From Agrobacterium sp. a22-2 (GTDB lineage Bacteria; Pseudomonadota; Alphaproteobacteria; Rhizobiales; Rhizobiaceae), in the NCBI RefSeq assembly GCF_012276985.1, contig NZ_JAAXMM010000018.1, positions 62,001 to 126,000 on the forward strand: a stretch of 64,000 nt of DNA, written 5' to 3'. Within the stretch, counting starts at the first letter, position 1. Each line of letters begins with the position of its first letter. Below are positions 1 through 8,757 of the stretch, one piece after another. Both the position numbers and the translations under genes were made by a program. The notes below the pieces were generated by a model that was not told the origin of the DNA, did no database searches, and worked only from the letters and a program-made list of their open reading frames with translations.

Positions 1-302
1 TGCTGGAACGCCACCCTGACCTCGCTGGTCTTTATGTCGCCGGCGGCGGCATGGAAGGCGCCATCGCCGCGGTCAGGGAGCAGCGCGCACCCGGGGATCT
101 TGTCCTGATCGTCAACGAGTTGACGCCGGAATCCCAGCAGGCCCTTCAGGATCGCGTGGTATCCGCGGTGATGGCCACGCCCTTGCCGCAGCTGTGCGAC
201 GATCTGTTGTCGCTGATGATCCATACGATCGATAATGGAATGGCGGAAACACCGGGACAGCGCTTTCTTCCTATTCAGATCTACACGCCCGAGAGTTTCT
301 GA
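1..302 (+). CDS. LacI-type regulator or sugar-binding protein, 3' end only
   Basis: This is the C-terminal end of a gene that begins before the window; the open frame runs from base 3 to a TGA at 300-302 (about 99 codons visible). The visible part reads GLYVAGGG, then a strand with NELTPESQQAL, then a helix rich in leucine. This resembles the last lobe of the periplasmic-binding-protein fold found in LacI-family repressors, where ELTPxxRxAL is common. The DNA-binding part is outside the window. It lies just upstream of three polyol-type catabolic genes on the same strand, which fits a local sugar or inositol-responsive regulator. A free sugar-binding protein is the main alternative. Confidence 0.55.
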   Translation, partial: LERHPDLAGLYVAGGGMEGAIAAVREQRAPGDLVLIVNELTPESQQALQDRVVSAVMATPLPQLCDDLLSLMIHTIDNGMAETPGQRFLPIQIYTPESF

Positions 303-322
303 AATGATGGATTTCCATCATT
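303..322. promoter_or_regulatory. 20-bp perfect palindrome after the LacI-type gene
   Basis: AATGATGGA-TT-TCCATCATT is a perfect inverted repeat starting directly after the stop codon of the upstream gene. Part of it, ATTTCCATCA (311-320), is repeated directly at 333-342, 22 bp away, or about two helical turns. No T-run follows, so an operator for the LacI-type protein is more likely than a terminator. The rest of 323-554 shows no gene. Confidence 0.4.
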
Positions 323-554
323 CATAAGATGCATTTCCATCAGCAATGAAATTCTTTGCGACGGTCTTCGATTGACCCTTAACGGTTTTCCGTGAAATCT
401 GCCGGCCAAGGCGCTGCGGAGGAGCACGCGTCGTTCGACACGATCAATGGCTGTTTGCGGTCCGCATCGCACGATGCGGCAGGCGATCCGTTGCGCGCTT
501 CTGTCGGCCTGCTCCCCCGCAAGACCACCGAATGCAGATTAGACGGAGACCGCC

Positions 555-1454
555 ATGCGCATTGCCCTCGACCCCCACATGCACCGATTCACCAGTCTCG
601 AGGAATTGCCGCGCAAGGTGCGCGAGCTTGGCTATGATTGGATCGAGCTCAGCCCGCGCGGCGATTTCCTCGAATGGTTCAAGGCGCCGCGGGTCTTTCC
701 CGATCGTATTCGATCGTTCAAGCAGGCGCTCGCCGCCGAGAACGTGAAGATCGCCTCGCTGCTGCCGATGTATCGCTGGGCTTCCAATGACGAGACCGAG
801 CGCCAGGCCGCGGTCAAGCATTGGAAACGCGCCATCGAGATCGCCGTCGAGTTGGAGGTGGATACGATGAATTCCGAGTTCGGCCGCGGCCCCCATCCCG
901 ACAAGGGCTCCTGCTACTGCTGCCACACTGGCTCGATGATCGAGGCCTGTGAGGATGCCTGGTGGCGCTCGATGGAAGAGCTTGTGCCGATCTTCGAGCG
1001 CGAGGGCATCCAGCTCAATGTCGAGCCGCACCCGGAAGACTGGTGTGAGACGCTGCAGCCGGCGCTCGACATCATCCGCACCGTCAATTCGAAGAACGTC
1101 AAGTTCCTCTACTGCGCGCCGCACACCTTCTATTTCGGCGACGACACCAAGGCCATGCTGCGCGAGGCGAAGGACGTTCTGGCCCATGTGCATGTCGGCG
1201 ATACCTTCAATCACAAGGCCTCGTCCGGCCTTCGCTACATCGTCAACCCGCCGGGCTCAGCCGCCCGCGTGCACCAGCATCTCAACATTGGCCAAGGCGA
1301 AGTGCCCTGGGACGACTTCTTCGGCACGCTCGCCGAGATCGGCTTCGACGGCATCATGACCTCCTGCGTGTTCGCCTGGGAGGACAGGGCCGACGAGTCG
1401 AGCCGGTTCATGCGGACCGAAATGCAGAAATACATCGACAGACACTGGAAGTGA
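555..1454 (+). CDS. Sugar phosphate isomerase/epimerase family protein (TIM barrel)
   Basis: A 299-residue protein of the AP-endonuclease-2-like TIM-barrel family that includes inosose dehydratase and other IolE/IolI/IolH-type enzymes. Acidic and histidine residues at barrel strand ends (NVEPHPEDW, HVHVGDTFNH, about residues 155-220) are suitable metal ligands. A GGAG ribosome site precedes ATG 555 at good spacing. It is followed after 10 bp by a Gfo/Idh/MocA dehydrogenase and then by a second TIM-barrel isomerase, so the three probably form one polyol or inositol-like catabolic operon. The exact substrate cannot be read from the sequence. A Cys-rich stretch (SCYCCHTG, near residue 118) is distinctive. 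Confidence 0.75.
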   Translation: MRIALDPHMHRFTSLEELPRKVRELGYDWIELSPRGDFLEWFKAPRVFPDRIRSFKQALAAENVKIASLLPMYRWASNDETERQAAVKHWKRAIEIAVELEVDTMNSEFGRGPHPDKGSCYCCHTGSMIEACEDAWWRSMEELVPIFEREGIQLNVEPHPEDWCETLQPALDIIRTVNSKNVKFLYCAPHTFYFGDDTKAMLREAKDVLAHVHVGDTFNHKASSGLRYIVNPPGSAARVHQHLNIGQGEVPWDDFFGTLAEIGFDGIMTSCVFAWEDRADESSRFMRTEMQKYIDRHWK

Positions 1455-1464
1455 GGGTTTAGAC

Positions 1465-2469
1465 GTGACGTTAAGAATTGGAGTTATCGGCACCGGCGCC
1501 ATTGGTCGCGACCATGCGCGGCGAATCAACAAAGTTTTGCAGGGCGGTCGTATCGTCGCGCTATCGGACGTCAATATCGCCTCTTGCGAGGCTGTAAAAA
1601 ATGATATCGCGCCCGATGCACAGATCTTCACAACCGGCGAGGAGCTGATCGCCAGTCCTGACGTCGACGCCGTGCTGGTCACGTCCTGGGGCGCCACCCA
1701 CGAGCAATATGTGCTGGCCGCCATTGCAGCCGGAAAGCCGTGTTTCTGCGAGAAGCCGCTGGCAACCACGGCGGAAGGGGCACGGCGGATCGTCGATGCC
1801 GAGGTTGCCTTCGGACGCCGGCTCGTCCAGGTCGGCTTCATGCGCCGCTACGATGCCGGCTATCTTGCGCTGAAAAAGATCGTGGACTCCCAGATCGGAG
1901 CACCGTTGATGGTTCATGCGGCCCACCGCAATCCGGCCGTTCCCGAACAGTATGTGACGCCGATGGCGATCCACGACACGCTGATCCACGAAATCGACGT
2001 GCTGCGCTGGCTTCTCGACGACGACTATGTCTCCGCGCAGGTGGTTTTCCCCCGCGTAAGCAGCCATAGCCACGCCAAGCTGCGCGATCCGCAGATCGTG
2101 CTGCTGGAAACGAAGAAGGGCGTGCGCATCGATGTCGAAGTCTTCGTCAACTGCCGCTACGGTTACGATATCCAGTGCCAGGTCGTCGGCGAGGAAGGCC
2201 TTGCCAACCTGCCGGAACCATTGTCGGTGGTCATGCGCAAGGACGCCAGCCTGCAGAACGCCATCCTCACCGACTGGAAGGATCGCTTCATCGCCTCCTA
2301 CGATGTCGAACTGCAGGACTTCATCCTCGCCGCAGCCAAAGGCACCGCCTCCGGCCCCTCGTCCTGGGACGGCTATGTCGCGGCAATCACCTCGGATGCC
2401 TGCGTCGCAGCCCAGGAAACCGGCGCCATCGTGCCGATCGCCCTTCCGCCACGTCCCATTCTTTATTGA
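1465..2469 (+). CDS. Gfo/Idh/MocA family oxidoreductase (inositol 2-dehydrogenase-like)
   Basis: A 334-residue NAD(P)-dependent dehydrogenase. The N-terminal Rossmann fold has GTGAIGRDH (residues 8-16), and the family signature CEKPLATT follows near residue 94 with the catalytic lysine of the EKP motif. The C-terminal alpha/beta domain carries the HDTLIHEIDVLRW motif, whose His/Asp residues are typical of inositol dehydrogenases. The start is GTG at 1465. The operon neighbours are two sugar isomerase-like proteins, so oxidation of myo-inositol or a related polyol is the best guess. Other Gfo/Idh/MocA substrates cannot be excluded. Confidence 0.8.
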   Translation: MTLRIGVIGTGAIGRDHARRINKVLQGGRIVALSDVNIASCEAVKNDIAPDAQIFTTGEELIASPDVDAVLVTSWGATHEQYVLAAIAAGKPCFCEKPLATTAEGARRIVDAEVAFGRRLVQVGFMRRYDAGYLALKKIVDSQIGAPLMVHAAHRNPAVPEQYVTPMAIHDTLIHEIDVLRWLLDDDYVSAQVVFPRVSSHSHAKLRDPQIVLLETKKGVRIDVEVFVNCRYGYDIQCQVVGEEGLANLPEPLSVVMRKDASLQNAILTDWKDRFIASYDVELQDFILAAAKGTASGPSSWDGYVAAITSDACVAAQETGAIVPIALPPRPILY

Positions 2470-2480
2470 CAGGTACTCCC

Positions 2481-3269
2481 ATGCGTTTTGCCCTCAACCA
2501 CATCGTCGCACCGCGCCTGACGCTGGCATCGTTCTTCGACCTCGCCGGACAACTCGGCATGAGCGAGGTGGAAATCCGCAACGATATTCCCGACATCGTC
2601 GGCACAATGGAACCGGAAGCGGTCAAGGCTGCGGCCGAAGACAGCGGCCTCACCATCATCTCGATCAATGCGCTGTATCCGTTCAATGTCTGGTCGGGTG
2701 ATCTGCCCGAGCGGGCAAGGTCGATGGCCGATTATGCCGCCCGCTGCGGCGCCCGCGCCCTGGTCATGTGCCCGCTGAACGATGGCCGTGCAGTGGCTGA
2801 CAACGATTTAGTCGAGGCGCTCAGACAGATGAAGCCGATCCTCGAAGACCGCGGCCTGACCGGCCTCGTCGAGCCACTTGGTTTTCCGGTCTCCTCGCTT
2901 CGCCTGAAGGCAAAAGCGATCGAGGCGATCAAGGCCGCCGATGGCGAGACGACCTACAAGCTCGTCCACGACACCTTCCACCATCATCTGGCCGGGGAAA
3001 CCGCGTTCTTTCCTGAATGGACCGGGCTGGTTCACATCTCCGGCGTGGCCGATCCAGACGTCCGTGTCGAGGACATGCTCGACGCACACCGCATTCTGAT
3101 CGACGGAAAGGACCGGCTCGAAAATATCGCCCAGATCCGGAAGCTGCTGTCTGCCGGCTTTGACGGCCCGTACTCTTTCGAACCCTTTGCAGAAAGCGTC
3201 CACGCTCTTTCAGCGCCAAAAGCCGCCCTTGAAGAGAGCCTTGCCTGGGTCAGGCAGGCGATCAGTTAG
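2481..3269 (+). CDS. TIM-barrel isomerase (IolI-like)
   Basis: A 262-residue member of the sugar isomerase/epimerase TIM-barrel family, closest in style to 2-keto-myo-inositol isomerase. Metal-binding candidates sit at strand ends: VEPLGFP (about 132), HDTFHHHL (about 161), HISGV (about 182) and a C-terminal SFEPF (about 235). It starts 11 bp after the dehydrogenase stop. Its 3' end overlaps the convergent MarR gene by 8 bp. With the two upstream genes it makes a three-gene polyol module; the substrate is inferred from the family only. Confidence 0.75.
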   Translation: MRFALNHIVAPRLTLASFFDLAGQLGMSEVEIRNDIPDIVGTMEPEAVKAAAEDSGLTIISINALYPFNVWSGDLPERARSMADYAARCGARALVMCPLNDGRAVADNDLVEALRQMKPILEDRGLTGLVEPLGFPVSSLRLKAKAIEAIKAADGETTYKLVHDTFHHHLAGETAFFPEWTGLVHISGVADPDVRVEDMLDAHRILIDGKDRLENIAQIRKLLSAGFDGPYSFEPFAESVHALSAPKAALEESLAWVRQAIS

Positions 3270-3780
3270 GCTCAGTGGCCCCTTCGGTCAGGTGCCGGGT
3301 GACCGATTTCTTGATGTCGCTGACATTGGACAGCAACAATCGGATCGCCTTGGCATCGACATCGGTCATCAGGTCGCGCAGCCAGGATTCATGCGCGGCG
3401 GCCATGGCGGAGAAATGCTCCTGGCCGCGCGGCGTCAGTTTGGCAACGGTCACCCGGCGGTCGCCATCCGGCGTTTCGCGCACGATCAAGCCGTCGGCTT
3501 CCAGCCGCTCGACCAGGCCCGTGACATTGCCATTGGTCACCATGGTACGTTTGGAAAGCTCGCCGAGCCGCAGTCCGTCGCGCTCGCGATAAAGCTGTGC
3601 CAGGATATCGAACTGCGGCAGGGTGGCACCGAATTCGGACCGCAACCGGCGGCGGATTTCCTGCGAGACGAGTTTGGTGGTCGACAGCATGCGAAGCCAA
3701 AGCCGCAGCTCGAGCTTCTCGCCCTCCTTCACGTCCTGAACGATGAATTCCAGATCGACGGCTTCGTTCCCTGCATGCAT
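3262..3780 (-). CDS. MarR-family transcriptional regulator
   Basis: A 172-residue winged-helix regulator: a dimerisation helix, then LPQFDILAQLYRERDGL, a recognition helix region (LGELSKRTMVTNGNVTGLV) and the wing (PDGDRRVTVAKLTPRG). The open frame extends 29 codons upstream, but that stretch does not look coding, so the start was set at ATG 3780 (MHAGNEAVD). It is the last gene of the left arm, 87 bp after the FAD oxidoreductase gene that it probably controls. MarR proteins regulate known auxin-catabolic loci (IacR, IadR), but a link here is only inference. Confidence 0.85.
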   Translation of the reverse strand: MHAGNEAVDLEFIVQDVKEGEKLELRLWLRMLSTTKLVSQEIRRRLRSEFGATLPQFDILAQLYRERDGLRLGELSKRTMVTNGNVTGLVERLEADGLIVRETPDGDRRVTVAKLTPRGQEHFSAMAAAHESWLRDLMTDVDAKAIRLLLSNVSDIKKSVTRHLTEGATEPN

Positions 3781-3867
3781 GCCAATAGCGCCCAAGCTTG
3801 GTTTTGATCGGTCCAGAGTCCATCTATGGGGCAATAGTTGAAATGTCAAAGGTCTTGGGCACTGCAA

Positions 3868-5439
3868 TCAGCCCGCGAGCATCTTTGCCAACAGGAATCC
3901 GGAGCCGGCCCCCGTTCCAGCCCCCGGCCAGGTCGATGCGCCGCACATGTAGAGCGAGCCGACCGGTGTTTTATAGCGTGAATAGCCGGCAATGGGCCGG
4001 AACAGGAAGTTCTGATCGAGATGGTGCGAGCCCGACAGGCTGTCGCCACCGATCAGATTCGCATTCTCCCGCTCGAGGTCGAGCGGGGAATACACGCGCC
4101 GCGCGAGAATCTTGGTGGCGAGACCCGGGGCATATCGCTCGATGATCGCCAGCACGCGATCGGCATAGGCCTCTTTCGCCGCATCCCAGTCGGTGGCGGA
4201 AATCGTACCCAGCGCATCTCCGCGGATTTCGCCCGGCAGCACCCGCACCTGCACCCAAAGCACATGCTTGCCCTCTGGTGCCCGCGACGGATCGATCGCC
4301 GTCGGCTGGCCGACGACCAGGGCCGGTTCGGCCGGCAGCAGGCCACCCATGGCTTCGGCGTAAACACGGCTCATCATCTGCATGTCGGGCGCGATATGCA
4401 CATAGGCAAAATCCTTGAGCGCCGATCCGGCCGTCCAGTCCGGCAGGCTGTCCATCGCCAGATGGATCATCATGGCCCCAGGTCCCGGCCGGAAGGCGGC
4501 GGCCTTGCGCTCGAAATCGGCCCGCTCAGGTGCGGTCGGCACGAGTTTGCCGAACAGAAGAGTCGGATTGATGTTGGCGATGACCGCCTTTTTCGCCGTG
4601 ATGCGGCAGCCATCGGCCAGCAGCACGCCCGTCGCACGGCCGCCCTCCATCTCGACACTTGCCACCGGCGCGCCAAGCATCAGCGTACCGCCCTTCTGCT
4701 CCAGAGCGGTCGTCATCGCCTTGATGATCGTGTCGGCACCACCCTGGCCGATCACCATGCCGAACGCCTGGTTGGCCATGGATTCCAGATAGGGAAACAG
4801 GGCGCCGCCGGCGACATCGGGGGCGAAATCCAGATGCAGCCCCCAGGCCGCCATCATCGCCTTCAGCCTGTCGTTTTCGAAATGTGCATCGAGGAACCCG
4901 CGCGGTGTGGCCATCAGCAGGCGGATGGTGCGGTAAAGCCATTCGGTGCCGTTGGCGCGCCAGGCCTTCCACAACACCTTCAGGGCAGCGACGGACGGCA
5001 TGGGCGAGCCGAGCAGCCCGAAGATATGCGGCGCATCGACGCCAAACCGCTGCAGCATGGCGCGCCAGGCATCGGCATCGGCCGGCGACAGCGCGTGGAT
5101 CTCGGCCACCGTCTTCTCTAGATCGGTGCTGACGCCCAGAGACGTGCCGTCGGGAAAGACGCTGGAAAAACAGTGGGGCGCCGGCACCAGGCCGAGACCG
5201 GCCTCGATCAGGTCCTGCTTGTAGGTGGCGAAAAAGGCGGAGCCGGCGAACATCGACAGGTTCATGGCGGCCAGGTCGTGGCGAAAGCCCGGCAGCGTCA
5301 GTTCTGCCGTCTTGACCGCCCCGCCCGGCGCATCCTTCGCCTCCACCACGGCGACCGACCAGCCCTTGGCAGCGAGATGAACGGCGGCCGCAAGGCCATT
5401 ATGGCCGGCACCGATGATCACTGCATCATATGTACGCAT
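3868..5439 (-). CDS. FAD-dependent oxidoreductase, phytoene-desaturase/PYROXD2-like
   Basis: A 523-residue flavoprotein. GAGHNG (residues 10-15) is the FAD-binding Rossmann motif, followed by a glutamate-ended strand (VVEAKDAPGG). The C-terminus has the matching flavin motif of this family (CGASTWPGAGTGAGSG, near residue 500). It belongs to the NAD(P)/FAD oxidoreductases related to phytoene desaturase, but there is no carotenoid context. It diverges from an isatin-hydrolase-like gene across a 333-bp region and has a paralogue at 6627-8216. A role in oxidising a ring intermediate of an aromatic or indole pathway is inference from the neighbours. Confidence 0.8.
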   Translation of the reverse strand: MRTYDAVIIGAGHNGLAAAVHLAAKGWSVAVVEAKDAPGGAVKTAELTLPGFRHDLAAMNLSMFAGSAFFATYKQDLIEAGLGLVPAPHCFSSVFPDGTSLGVSTDLEKTVAEIHALSPADADAWRAMLQRFGVDAPHIFGLLGSPMPSVAALKVLWKAWRANGTEWLYRTIRLLMATPRGFLDAHFENDRLKAMMAAWGLHLDFAPDVAGGALFPYLESMANQAFGMVIGQGGADTIIKAMTTALEQKGGTLMLGAPVASVEMEGGRATGVLLADGCRITAKKAVIANINPTLLFGKLVPTAPERADFERKAAAFRPGPGAMMIHLAMDSLPDWTAGSALKDFAYVHIAPDMQMMSRVYAEAMGGLLPAEPALVVGQPTAIDPSRAPEGKHVLWVQVRVLPGEIRGDALGTISATDWDAAKEAYADRVLAIIERYAPGLATKILARRVYSPLDLERENANLIGGDSLSGSHHLDQNFLFRPIAGYSRYKTPVGSLYMCGASTWPGAGTGAGSGFLLAKMLAG

Positions 5440-5772
5440 GCGCCCCGCTCCCCAATCTCATTCTCGTTCCCAATTTATCCTTATATGCATACATTTCCGC
5501 CGATCGATCTCAAGCACCTTTTCGCAATTTCATTGAAGCATGAAATATTTTTCGCTTTCTGCCATGTGTGTTGGCGCTGTTTTCCGACTAAGGCCTTGCA
5601 GAATCGAGACAATTCAACGCCAATTTCGGCCCGTCCCAGCAGGACCCAAATACTTGCAATCTCATATTTTCTCTCATAGGCTCACCTCATCCGCCCGCGT
5701 CAACACGGCTTGGCTGCCCAGTGCCGATGCCATGCGCGACCAGAATGCGGGCCGAAAAAGGGGAACTCCACC
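5440..5772. promoter_or_regulatory. Divergent promoter region with a MarR-type inverted repeat
   Basis: This 333-bp gap separates the left arm (FAD oxidoreductase, MarR) from the right arm (isatin-hydrolase-like, FAD oxidoreductase, MarR). It is AT-richer than the genes. It holds an exact inverted repeat ATTTCAT-N6-ATGAAAT at 5527-5546, of MarR operator size, and TTATATGCATACAT at 5481-5494, which resembles half of the sites near iorA at 29.1 kb. No coding sequence is convincing. AGGGGAA just before ATG 5773 is a strong ribosome site. Confidence 0.5.
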
Positions 5773-6558
5773 ATGACCGCAAATGCCATTCTTTCCACGC
5801 TTGCTTCCGGTCTGTTGACCGGTTCCGTCAAGGTCGTCGACCTGACCGCGCCGCTCGGCCCGGATACCCCTGTTCTTTACCTGCCGCCGCAGTTCGGCAA
5901 GAACACCCCGAGCGTCACGGTCCACAAGATCTCGCAATATGATCAGGATGGTCCGTTCTGGGCCTGGAACTGGATCGAGCTTGGCGAGCATACCGGCACG
6001 CATTTCGATGCTCCCTGTCACTGGATCACCGGCAAGGACAATCCGAACAATACAACGGACACCATTCCGCCGCAGAACTTCGTCGCTCCGGTCAATGTCA
6101 TCGACCGTTCCAAGGAAGCCGCGGCCGATCCGGACTACCTGCTGACGGTCGACAGCATCAAGGAATGGGAAGCCGAGCACGGCGAGATCGAGGCCGGCAC
6201 CTGGGTGCTGATGCGCACCGACTGGTACAAGCGCAACGGCTCGACCGAGACCTTCCTGAATGCCGACGAGAACGGCCCGCATTCGCCGGGACCGACTGCC
6301 GAAGCCATCGAATATCTGCTGTCCAAGGGCATCATCGGCTGGGGCCAGGAAACCATTGGCACGGATGCCGGTTCGGCCGGCGGCATGAACCCGCCCTTCC
6401 CGGCCCATAACCTGATGCACAAGAACAACAAATATGGCCTCGCCAGCCTCAGCAATCTCGACCAGCTGCCGCCCAAGGGCGCCGTTTTGATCGCCGCCCC
6501 GCTGAAATTCGTCAAGGGAACCGGCTCGCCGGTGCGCGCGCTGGCCCTGATTGCCTGA
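5773..6558 (+). CDS. Cyclase-family metal hydrolase, isatin-hydrolase-like
   Basis: A 261-residue enzyme of the kynurenine formamidase/isatin hydrolase (cyclase) family. The metal motif HTGTHFDAP places ligands at H73, H77 and D79; GTDAG near residue 207 and the C-terminal RALALI are also typical. Kynurenine formamidases of this fold are usually near 210 residues, so the length favours the isatin hydrolase branch, which opens isatin to isatinate, a precursor of anthranilate in bradyrhizobial auxin breakdown. A paralogue is at 12047-12823. Another cyclic amide or lactone is a fair alternative substrate. Confidence 0.75.
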   Translation: MTANAILSTLASGLLTGSVKVVDLTAPLGPDTPVLYLPPQFGKNTPSVTVHKISQYDQDGPFWAWNWIELGEHTGTHFDAPCHWITGKDNPNNTTDTIPPQNFVAPVNVIDRSKEAAADPDYLLTVDSIKEWEAEHGEIEAGTWVLMRTDWYKRNGSTETFLNADENGPHSPGPTAEAIEYLLSKGIIGWGQETIGTDAGSAGGMNPPFPAHNLMHKNNKYGLASLSNLDQLPPKGAVLIAAPLKFVKGTGSPVRALALIA

Positions 6559-6570
6559 GCCGAGCCAGAC

Positions 6571-6594
6571 GCCCGGACATTTCGCTGTCCGGGC
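6571..6594 (+). terminator. Intercistronic hairpin after the isatin-hydrolase-like gene
   Basis: GCCCGGACA and TGTCCGGGC form a perfect 9-bp stem with a 6-base loop, followed by the pyrimidine-rich TCCTCTTTCC. It lies between the hydrolase stop and the next gene and could reduce read-through or protect the upstream mRNA end. The U-run is weak, so partial termination is more likely than a full stop. Confidence 0.5.
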
Positions 6595-6626
6595 TCCTCT
6601 TTCCAATAAGACGATCCGGTGCCGCC

Positions 6627-8216
6627 ATGAGTGACTTCGACTACATCATCGTCGGCAGCGGCATCAACGGGCTGGTTGCCGCCGCCATGCTCGGCAAGAA
6701 GGGCAAGAGAGTGCTGGTGCTGGAGCGCAATGCCCGCATCGGCGGCTGCCTGGCGACGGCCGAGATTACCGAACCGGGCTTTATCCATGACATCATGGCG
6801 ACGACCATGGTGCTGTTTCTCACCTCGCCGGCCTATGGCGTGCTCGGCAAGGATCTCGAAGCGCGCGGTCTGGAATTCGCCCATGCGGACCTGCCGACCG
6901 GTGTTTTGCGTCCCGACGGCTCCCATGTCATTTATTCCAAGGACCGCCAGCGCAACATCGCCACCTTCGAAATGCTGGCCAAGGGCGACGGCCAGACCTT
7001 CGACCGCGAGATGAACGCATTTGGCGCCGATGCCGGCTTCGTCTTCGCGCTGCTCGGCGGCAACCTCTGGTCGACCACGACGCTGAAGACGGTTGCCCGC
7101 GAAGCCTGGAAACGCGGGTTGCGGGGGCTGGCCGCATGGTTCGGCGAAGCCCTGGTGCCAGCGCGCGCCTATCTTGAGACCACCTACGCGTCAGAAGACA
7201 TCCACGCCCTCTGGGCACCATGGGCCCTGCATTGTGGCCTTGGACCGGAGAGCAGCTATTCGGCGGAGATGACCAAGGTCATTGCCTTTGCCGTTGAACT
7301 GGCCGGCTGCCCGGTTGCCAAGGGCGGCGTGCAAACGCTGCTGACGGCCTTCGAACGGCTGATCGCCGATCAGGGCGGGCAGATCCGCACAAGTGCCGAT
7401 GTCGACCGCCTGCTGCCCGGCCCTGGCAATGGGGCGGGCGGCGTCGCGCTGGCCGACGGCACCGAGATCCGGGCCCGATCGGGCATCATCGCCTCCGTGA
7501 CGCCGAACCAGCTCTATGGCCGCCTGCTGCGGCAATGGCCGGTAAAGCAGCCGGACGGCATCACCGACGACCTGCGCCGCTTCCGCTACGGCAAGGGCAA
7601 TATGCAGATCCATTATGCGCTGGATGCTCCGCCGCAATGGAAATCCGGAGGCGAACTCGGCCAGGTGGCCCTGCTTCACCTGACGCCGGGGCTCGACGGC
7701 GTCTCGCGCGCCTCCAACGAGGCTGAACGCGGCATGCTGCCGGCCGTGCCGACCATCTGCGTCGGCCAGCCGACCGCCTTGGATCCCAGCCGCGCTCCGG
7801 CGGGCAAGGCCATTCTCTGGCTGCAGCTTCCCGAAACGCCGAGGCATATCAAGGGCGATGCCGCGTGCGAACTGCAAACGCCTGCCGACGGGCGCTGGAC
7901 CGAGGCCCTGCGGGAAGCCTATGCCGACCGCATCGAGGCAATCCTCGAGCGCCATATCGATGGCTTCAAGACCAATGTCCTGTCACGCAAAGCCTATTCG
8001 CCGGCCGATCTCGAAGCGATGAACATGAACCTGGTCGGCGGCGATCCCTATGGCGGCTTCTGTGGGCTCGATCAGTTTTTCCTCTGGCGTCCGTTCAAAT
8101 CGGCGGTTAACCACAGGACTCATGTTGCAGGCCTCTACCATATCGGCGCCTCCACCCATCCGGGGCCCGGCCTTGGCGGAGGATCCGGCTTCCTGCTCGC
8201 ATCGACATTGAAATAA
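6627..8216 (+). CDS. FAD-dependent oxidoreductase, phytoene-desaturase/PYROXD2-like (paralogue)
   Basis: A 529-residue flavoprotein of the same family as the gene at 3868-5439. It has GSGING at residues 10-15, an acidic strand end (VLERNARIGG) and the C-terminal flavin motif GASTHPGPGLGGGSG. Conserved blocks such as VGQPTALDPSRAP are shared with the left-arm copy (VGQPTAIDPSRAP), so the two are clear paralogues. It follows the isatin-hydrolase-like gene by 68 bp and precedes a MarR gene. The substrate is unknown; an alicyclic or heteroaromatic dehydrogenation would fit the family and location. Confidence 0.8.
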   Translation: MSDFDYIIVGSGINGLVAAAMLGKKGKRVLVLERNARIGGCLATAEITEPGFIHDIMATTMVLFLTSPAYGVLGKDLEARGLEFAHADLPTGVLRPDGSHVIYSKDRQRNIATFEMLAKGDGQTFDREMNAFGADAGFVFALLGGNLWSTTTLKTVAREAWKRGLRGLAAWFGEALVPARAYLETTYASEDIHALWAPWALHCGLGPESSYSAEMTKVIAFAVELAGCPVAKGGVQTLLTAFERLIADQGGQIRTSADVDRLLPGPGNGAGGVALADGTEIRARSGIIASVTPNQLYGRLLRQWPVKQPDGITDDLRRFRYGKGNMQIHYALDAPPQWKSGGELGQVALLHLTPGLDGVSRASNEAERGMLPAVPTICVGQPTALDPSRAPAGKAILWLQLPETPRHIKGDAACELQTPADGRWTEALREAYADRIEAILERHIDGFKTNVLSRKAYSPADLEAMNMNLVGGDPYGGFCGLDQFFLWRPFKSAVNHRTHVAGLYHIGASTHPGPGLGGGSGFLLASTLK

Positions 8217-8235
8217 TCTTGGAGTGGATCCGCCG

Positions 8236-8742
8236 ATGGACGAACGTTTCTCGGGAACGGTATTGCGTGAAAACCACGAGGAATACGATCACATGCCGAC
8301 GCTCGGCGAAATCGGCCTCAACAATTTCGCGCCCTATCTGATGAACCGCGTCATGGCCCGCTGGAACGCCAACATGGCGGAAGAGCTGAAGCGTGTCGAC
8401 ATCACCACCGCCAAGATGCGGGCCCTGGCCGTCCTCAGCATCACGCCATCGGCGACCATCAACGAATTGTCGGTCTTTGCCGTCATCGAACAATCCACCA
8501 TGAGCCGCACGCTGGATTCGCTCGAGGAGCAGGGCTATATCCGCCGCCAGCCGCGCCTGGAGGACATGCGGGTGCGCGATGTCAGCATCACCGAGGAAGG
8601 CCGTACCGCCTTCGACCAGATGTGGCCGGTCCTGTATGATTCCCTGCTGCAGATGTTCAGCGGCATAGACGAGGACGAATATCGATCCTTCCTCGCCACG
8701 CTGCAGAAGATCCTGCGCAATATCCGCAAGAACGACATCTGA
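8236..8742 (+). CDS. MarR-family transcriptional regulator
   Basis: A 168-residue winged-helix protein with a MarR-type recognition helix (FAVIEQSTMSRTLDSLEEQG) and wing (RLEDMRVRDVSITEEG). ATG 8236 was chosen because GGAG at 8221-8224 sits 12 bp upstream, while the alternative GTG 8224 would overlap that site. It is the last gene of the right arm and probably responds to the pathway substrate or a CoA or aromatic intermediate. It is not closely similar to the left-arm MarR, so the two may recognise different sites or ligands. Confidence 0.85.
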   Translation: MDERFSGTVLRENHEEYDHMPTLGEIGLNNFAPYLMNRVMARWNANMAEELKRVDITTAKMRALAVLSITPSATINELSVFAVIEQSTMSRTLDSLEEQGYIRRQPRLEDMRVRDVSITEEGRTAFDQMWPVLYDSLLQMFSGIDEDEYRSFLATLQKILRNIRKNDI

Positions 8743-8757
8743 CGGCCGGGCGGTTGG

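Noticed and set aside
444..1214. Long open frame (256 codons) on the minus strand opposite the TIM-barrel gene
   Set aside because: It is a complementary-strand shadow of a clearly recognisable sugar isomerase; its product has no domain-like pattern.
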